60,898 nt of DNA, taken from positions 1-60,898 of IMG/VR virus record IMGVR_UViG_3300030328_000942. One strand, given 5' to 3'. Each line of letters begins with the position of its first letter. The first letter of the stretch is position 1. Position numbers and translations under genes: made by a program. The DNA is from a virus. The notes under the pieces were generated by a model, which was given only the letters and a program-made list of their open reading frames with translations, searched no databases and was not told the origin of the DNA. Below, piece by piece: positions 57,687 to 60,898 of the stretch.

Positions 57687-58052
57687 ATGAAAACTTTAAC
57701 ACAATTACAAGAAGATTTTAAAGCATTAAACGATAGCTATAAAGCCAATCCATTACCTGCAGGAAAAGAATACAATGCATTTGTTAAGAAATGGAAGAGA
57801 CTTGAAGCTAAAATTAGAAACTACAATAACTCTACTAACATTATGAAAAGAGATGGACTTAAAGTTACTAAGCAATTCGCTGATTATAAAGTTGAATTTA
57901 AAGGAGTTGTTGCTCTAGTTTTTTTAGATGGATGTGTGACAGACTATTGGGCAGTTAATGTAATAGAAGGAAATGTAGAGTTTGAAATTGAAACTTTTGA
58001 AACTAAAGCCGAAGCAATTTGGTACATATATTCAGAATTAAGAAACGATTAA
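57687..58052 (+). CDS. Unknown protein, 121 aa
   Basis: Starts MKTLTQLQEDFKALNDSYKA. N-terminal basic coil (FVKKWKRLEAKIRNYNNSTN), then a beta sheet (DYKVEFKGVVALVFLDGCVTDYWAVNVIEGNVEFEIETFE) and a final helix. Resembles small phage early proteins; no recognised function. Starts 28 bases after ribozyme 3. Confidence 0.6.
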   Translation: MKTLTQLQEDFKALNDSYKANPLPAGKEYNAFVKKWKRLEAKIRNYNNSTNIMKRDGLKVTKQFADYKVEFKGVVALVFLDGCVTDYWAVNVIEGNVEFEIETFETKAEAIWYIYSELRND

Positions 58053-58075
58053 ATAACAATTAAAATCAAATAACT

Positions 58076-58489
58076 ATGGAAACAATTAAATTTAAAAATG
58101 TAGAGCCAAGTCACGAAGTTGAAAGAGACTTTGACTTGAAGTACGAAAGAATCAAATCTGTTTACAAAGGCAGAATAGATGCTTGTACTTGTGGGTGTGA
58201 GGGAGAGTTCCATTACACTAAACACTTTGCTGAGTACAAATCTAAAGTTGAGGGCAACGACTTACTACTACCATTGGCAGACGATGGTGAAGTTGAGTTT
58301 CTAATCCAAGATGCTTTAGTTTATTCTGACACTGCAAGATTCTTTGTGCAGATGAGTGGTGGATACTGCATCAAAGTTCCTACTCACACTGAGTGGAAAG
58401 ATGCAGAGGGTGGATATGTTCAAATGGGTTACATCATTGACTTACATTGGAAGGACATCAAATTAAATCAAACTAAAATAAATTTATAA
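58076..58489 (+). CDS. Unknown protein with Cys/His site, 137 aa
   Basis: Starts METIKFKNVEPSHEVERDFD. CTCGCEGEFHYTKHFAEYKSK (about 38-58) has three Cys and two His that could bind zinc. The rest is beta-rich and acidic, ending DLHWKDIKLNQ. No family recognised. Next gene begins two bases after its stop. Confidence 0.6.
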   Translation: METIKFKNVEPSHEVERDFDLKYERIKSVYKGRIDACTCGCEGEFHYTKHFAEYKSKVEGNDLLLPLADDGEVEFLIQDALVYSDTARFFVQMSGGYCIKVPTHTEWKDAEGGYVQMGYIIDLHWKDIKLNQTKINL

Positions 58490-58491
58490 TT

Positions 58492-58821
58492 ATGGAAACT
58501 AAATTCGAATGGACTGATGAAGCAGTCAAATCATTTACACAAGTCTACTCTTCAAACTTTAGTAGCAAACTTGTAGACTTTCCTTGTAGCTACAAGGACT
58601 ATAGTGGAAAGAACATCCACGAGAAGATGGAGCAGTTCAAGTTGGACTACAAGCCACAAGAGAAAGTAACATATTGCATCACAATTAAATCTGTGTATGG
58701 TAACTATGGAACAAATGTCAAAGAGTTCAACAACGAAAAGCATTTCGAGAATTGGTATGCAATGATGAGTCGAAAGGGACACAAGATAGTTGGAGTTGAA
58801 TTATTAAAAGGCGAGGAATAA
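58492..58821 (+). CDS. Unknown protein, 109 aa
   Basis: Starts METKFEWTDEAVKSFTQVYS. The C-terminal half (VTYCITIKSVYGNYGTNVKEFNNEKHFENWYAMMSRKGHKIVGVELL) is an alpha/beta segment seen in small phage proteins of Bacteroidetes. Its stop overlaps the ATG of the next gene (TAATG). Function unknown. Confidence 0.6.
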   Translation: METKFEWTDEAVKSFTQVYSSNFSSKLVDFPCSYKDYSGKNIHEKMEQFKLDYKPQEKVTYCITIKSVYGNYGTNVKEFNNEKHFENWYAMMSRKGHKIVGVELLKGEE

Positions 58822-58982
58822 TGGAAAGACAGAAATACTTTAAGGTCAGATATGCAGGGAAGCTAATTCAAGTTATCCCTGCTCACACGAAATGGGAAGC
58901 AATCGATAGGGTGTACCACGAGAACATCGGAAAGTACAAATGGATTGTCAGAGAAAAATTTACTGCCGTAATCAGTAGATAG
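58821..58982 (+). CDS. Small basic protein, 53 aa
   Basis: ATG at 58821 overlaps the previous stop; TAG at 58980-58982. MERQKYFKVRYAGKLIQVIP then AHTKWEAIDRVYHENIGKYK and a short basic end. Two strands and a helix, like many Bacteroidetes phage small proteins with K-W-E-A-I-D-x-V-Y. Function unknown. Followed by a promoter at 58996. Confidence 0.65.
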   Translation: MERQKYFKVRYAGKLIQVIPAHTKWEAIDRVYHENIGKYKWIVREKFTAVISR

Positions 58983-58995
58983 ATAAAAAAAAGAT

Positions 58996-59026
58996 TTGGT
59001 AGTGTCGATTTATTGTCGTATCTTTG
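58996..59026 (+). promoter_or_regulatory. Bacteroidetes-type promoter
   Basis: TTG 58996-58998, 20-base spacer, TATCTTTG 59019-59026. It drives the GAT-II/GGCT gene with a leader of about 60 bases containing a palindrome hairpin. Confidence 0.75.
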
Positions 59027-59046
59027 TCTAAATCAAACATTAATCA

Positions 59047-59076
59047 GTAGTTCTGTGTCTTCAAAGACACTGCTAC
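59047..59076 (+). other. Leader hairpin built on the palindrome
   Basis: Palindrome 59055-59070, internal loop, then outer GTAG/CTAC (59047-59050 with 59073-59076). It lies in the 5' leader, 15 bases before the ATG at 59092; a role in translation control is possible. Confidence 0.55.
59055..59070. repeat. Palindrome copy 16
   Basis: Perfect, centre CA, in the leader hairpin at 59047-59076. Confidence 0.9.
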
Positions 59077-59091
59077 ACAAACAGAAACACT

Positions 59092-60165
59092 ATGTGTATT
59101 ATTATTGTAAAACAAAAAGGTCAAGATGTACCAAGAGAAATTCTCAAAACATCTGCCCGTATTAATCCTCACGGATTAGGAATCGTATGGCTCGATACAT
59201 ACGAAGTAACTTATCACAAATCAAAGGAGTATAATTTACTTGACAACAACAGACCATACATCGCACACTTTAGATATGCGACCATTGGTAAAATCTGTAA
59301 AGAAAATACTCATCCGTTTGTATGCGGGAATAATAAAGATGAGTTACTAATGATGAACGGAACTGCTCACGGATATGGAAGTAAGGCGATGACAGATACA
59401 GAAGACTTAGCAATCAGACTTGGTAAATCATCAAGACAAAGTTGGGCTAAGCAGTTGAAGAAGTTCGATGCGAGATTCGTATCCATCAACACAAGAACGA
59501 GGTCGTTTCAAATCTACAACAAGTTGGCTTGGAAAAAGAGAGATGGTGTATGGTATTCAAAAGGCAATGTGTTGGAAGATAATCTTGTCGCAGTATATGG
59601 CACACTAAAGAAAGGTTATGGAAATTACTATAGCTACCTTACCTCATCCAAGCATCTTGGTAATGGAACAACAAAAGAGAAGTATCCATTGGTGGTCGAT
59701 GGACTACCTTACCTCATCGAAGAAAAAGGAAAAGGGTACAATGTAAAGGTTGATGTGTTTAAGGTCAGCGATGACAAGCTAAAACATTTAGACCAATTGG
59801 AATCTCATCCACGATGGTATGTGAGAAAACAAGTTCCAATCATAGTGAAAGGTAAAGAGTTACTATGTTGGGTGTACTTTAATCCATCTGCTAAATCAAG
59901 ATGGAATGGCTCAAACCATACTGAGTCTTACGAATATCAAAGACCAAATAATTATTTCAGATATGTGGAGGAGCCACAGATAGTTGTGGATGATAGGCAA
60001 ACGAATATGTTTGATGACTTAGGTGAGTGTGATGTAGAATCATCCTCTCCTTACTGCATCGAATGTTTCAATGACTTAGTATACGATGGCTTAGGAAACG
60101 ACTACCAATGTGTAGGGTGTGGTGCGGTATACGAGAAGTCAATGATAGAAAGTACAAATTGTTAA
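59092..60165 (+). CDS. Fusion: class II glutamine amidotransferase + gamma-glutamylcyclotransferase + zinc ribbon
   Basis: 357 residues. N-terminus MCIIIVKQKG has the Cys2 nucleophile of Ntn-type class II amidotransferases, with YIAHFRYATIG near 59-69 and MMNGTAHGYGSK near 90-101. Residues about 160-280 are AIG2/GGCT-like: LVAVYGTLKKGYGNY and KHLDQLESHPRWYVRKQV (E in the catalytic position). The C-terminal CIECFND...CVGCGAVYE (about 322-345) is a zinc ribbon. GAT-II gives ammonia from glutamine or cuts gamma-glutamyl links; GGCT cleaves gamma-glutamyl amides. Works with the amidoligase upstream, by inference. Start ATG chosen for Cys2. Confidence 0.8.
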   Translation: MCIIIVKQKGQDVPREILKTSARINPHGLGIVWLDTYEVTYHKSKEYNLLDNNRPYIAHFRYATIGKICKENTHPFVCGNNKDELLMMNGTAHGYGSKAMTDTEDLAIRLGKSSRQSWAKQLKKFDARFVSINTRTRSFQIYNKLAWKKRDGVWYSKGNVLEDNLVAVYGTLKKGYGNYYSYLTSSKHLGNGTTKEKYPLVVDGLPYLIEEKGKGYNVKVDVFKVSDDKLKHLDQLESHPRWYVRKQVPIIVKGKELLCWVYFNPSAKSRWNGSNHTESYEYQRPNNYFRYVEEPQIVVDDRQTNMFDDLGECDVESSSPYCIECFNDLVYDGLGNDYQCVGCGAVYEKSMIESTNC

Positions 60166-60174
60166 TTGTTGGTT

Positions 60175-60204
60175 GGGGGTGGTGTCTTTAAAGACACTGC
60201 TCCC
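60175..60204 (+). other. Palindrome hairpin directly before ribozyme 4
   Basis: Palindrome 60182-60197 extended by G.T, T.G, G-C, G.T, G-C, G-C and G-C. It ends at 60204, the first base of ribozyme stem III; same one-base sharing as at 56182. Confidence 0.75.
60182..60197. repeat. Palindrome copy 17
   Basis: Perfect, centre TA, in the hairpin at 60175-60204. Confidence 0.9.
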
Positions 60205-60254
60205 GTGTTTACGGATGAGTGTCCGTACTGATGATTCCGAAAGGATGAAACACG
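60204..60254 (+). ncRNA. Hammerhead ribozyme 4 (type III)
   Basis: Stem III CGTG/CACG (60204-60207 with 60251-60254); GUU triplet ending at U60209; stem I TACGGA/TCCGTA with loop TGAGTG (as in ribozymes 1 and 2); CTGATGA 60228-60234; stem II TCC/GGA with GAAA loop (closing T.T); GAAA 60247-60250. Stem III differs from ribozymes 1 and 2, but pairs are kept on both sides. Cut expected 60209/60210. GUU is a permitted, usually slower, triplet. Confidence 0.85.
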
Positions 60255-60275
60255 AAACATTAAAACACAAATCAA

Positions 60276-60608
60276 ATGAAAGACACAATAGAACATCTAA
60301 GTGTAGAGCAAATCGAATCTCTTTACGAGAAAACTTTTGGAAATCCAATAGACCATTATCCAAGTATGGAAGTATCTCAAATGATAGAGGAGATTGTAGA
60401 AGAACACTTATCACTAAAGACTATGAATAAAGACTATGTTATTTACGACCAAGCTAACGACAGAATGTTATGCTTTGGTAACGGGGATGTAATTTTATTT
60501 GCAGACCGCACAGAAGCAGTTGAAGATTTGTATGGCAATGAAGTTGTTGTACAATTCCAAGACTTATCAAAAGAGAATCAATTAATAATTTTAAATCAAA
60601 TCAAATAA
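60276..60608 (+). CDS. Unknown protein, 110 aa
   Basis: Starts MKDTIEHLSVEQIESLYEKT. EQIESLYEKTFGNPIDHYPSMEVSQMIEEIVEEHL helical, then beta-type YVIYDQANDRMLCFGNGDVILFADRTEAVEDLYG. No recognised family. 22 bases after ribozyme 4 and two bases before the gene at 60611. Confidence 0.6.
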   Translation: MKDTIEHLSVEQIESLYEKTFGNPIDHYPSMEVSQMIEEIVEEHLSLKTMNKDYVIYDQANDRMLCFGNGDVILFADRTEAVEDLYGNEVVVQFQDLSKENQLIILNQIK

Positions 60609-60610
60609 TT

Positions 60611-60898
60611 ATGGAAGCACTTGCACAATTTACAATGAATCAAATCTTGGAGTTAAAAATTATTCAAGATGAATTTTCAGACGCAGACCAAAAAACTGAA
60701 GACTATCTGATTAAGCAGATAGATAACCTATACCATCAGCTACATCTAATGTATGACGGGAAGTGTAAAAGAGAACACGATGAGGTAGAGGGGAAAGACT
60801 ACTACATTGAAAGGTGGTATGACGAGATAAAAGAAACGGATGTATTAATTTTCAAGCACAGAACAAGTGGGTTTGTTCCACGATTAAGTAGTAAGGAT
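60611..60898 (+). CDS. 5' part of a 160-residue unknown protein that crosses the join
   Basis: ATG at 60611: MEALAQFTMNQILELKIIQD, helical, acidic. The frame is open to the last base and continues at position 87, ending at 281. See the entry at 3-281. Confidence 0.75.
   Translation, partial: MEALAQFTMNQILELKIIQDEFSDADQKTEDYLIKQIDNLYHQLHLMYDGKCKREHDEVEGKDYYIERWYDEIKETDVLIFKHRTSGFVPRLSSKD
60814..60898. repeat. Terminal direct repeat, right copy
   Basis: Identical to 2-86. Upstream base differs (G here, A at 1). Confidence 0.9.

Noticed and set aside
1-60898. tRNA genes, CRISPR arrays, insertion sequences
   Set aside because: No cloverleaf with TTCGA-type T arm, no regularly spaced direct repeats with unique spacers, and no transposase or integrase motifs found on reading both strands. 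The 17 palindromes are too irregularly placed for a CRISPR array.

Overview
The window looks like an essentially complete genome of a tailed phage that infects a Bacteroidetes (probably Flavobacteriia-like) host. An 85-base stretch is shared exactly by the two ends (2-86 and 60814-60898), and one 160-residue reading frame continues across the join, so the molecule is circular, circularly permuted or terminally redundant. The host guess rests on three things: AT-rich leaders without Shine-Dalgarno sequences, promoters of the Bacteroidetes type (TTG, about 20 bases, TAnnTTTG), and a primase with a VirE-N/BT4734-type N-terminus. TerL, portal, capsid, ring and tail genes most resemble the order in crAss-like podoviruses, but I see no DFDGD-type RNA polymerase, so a relative outside the well-known crAss-like genera is more likely.

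Layout. Genes from 55.5 kb rightwards across the join to 11.82 kb are all on the + strand and look early/replicative: small unknown proteins, an Nmad1/DUF1599 protein, two DnaA domain IV-like proteins, a recombination cassette (annealing-type protein, RecE-like exonuclease, SSB-like protein), a VirE-N primase/SF3-like helicase, an SNF2-like helicase and several small nucleases. Genes from 54.9 kb down to 11.84 kb are almost all on the - strand. In transcription order they are GroEL, GroES, many small proteins, two fibre-type proteins, lysis genes (holin, amidase), a SET/2OG-oxygenase/tandem GroES-like cluster, TerL, portal, scaffold, capsid, ring proteins, a 1798-residue tail protein, internal virion proteins, and a 3511-residue protein with a HEMGH metallopeptidase motif. 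The two arms converge at 11.82-11.84 kb and diverge around 54.93-55.5 kb. A single + strand winged-helix gene sits inside the - strand arm.

The most unusual part is 55.5-60.6 kb. Four intergenic gaps contain complete hammerhead ribozyme cores: three type III and one type I, all with CTGATGA, stem II, GAAA and matching stems I and III. They separate a predicted amidoligase, a small membrane protein, and a fusion of class II glutamine amidotransferase, gamma-glutamylcyclotransferase and zinc ribbon. This looks like a peptide/amide-modification system encoded in a self-cleaving operon.

A second genome-wide signal is a 16-base palindrome, GTGTCTTYRAAGACAC, with 17 copies (15 perfect, 2 with one change). 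Copies lie inside genes in all three reading frames, inside terminators, immediately before two type III ribozymes, and as stem III of the type I ribozyme. Family assignments come from reading motifs by eye; no database search was possible.
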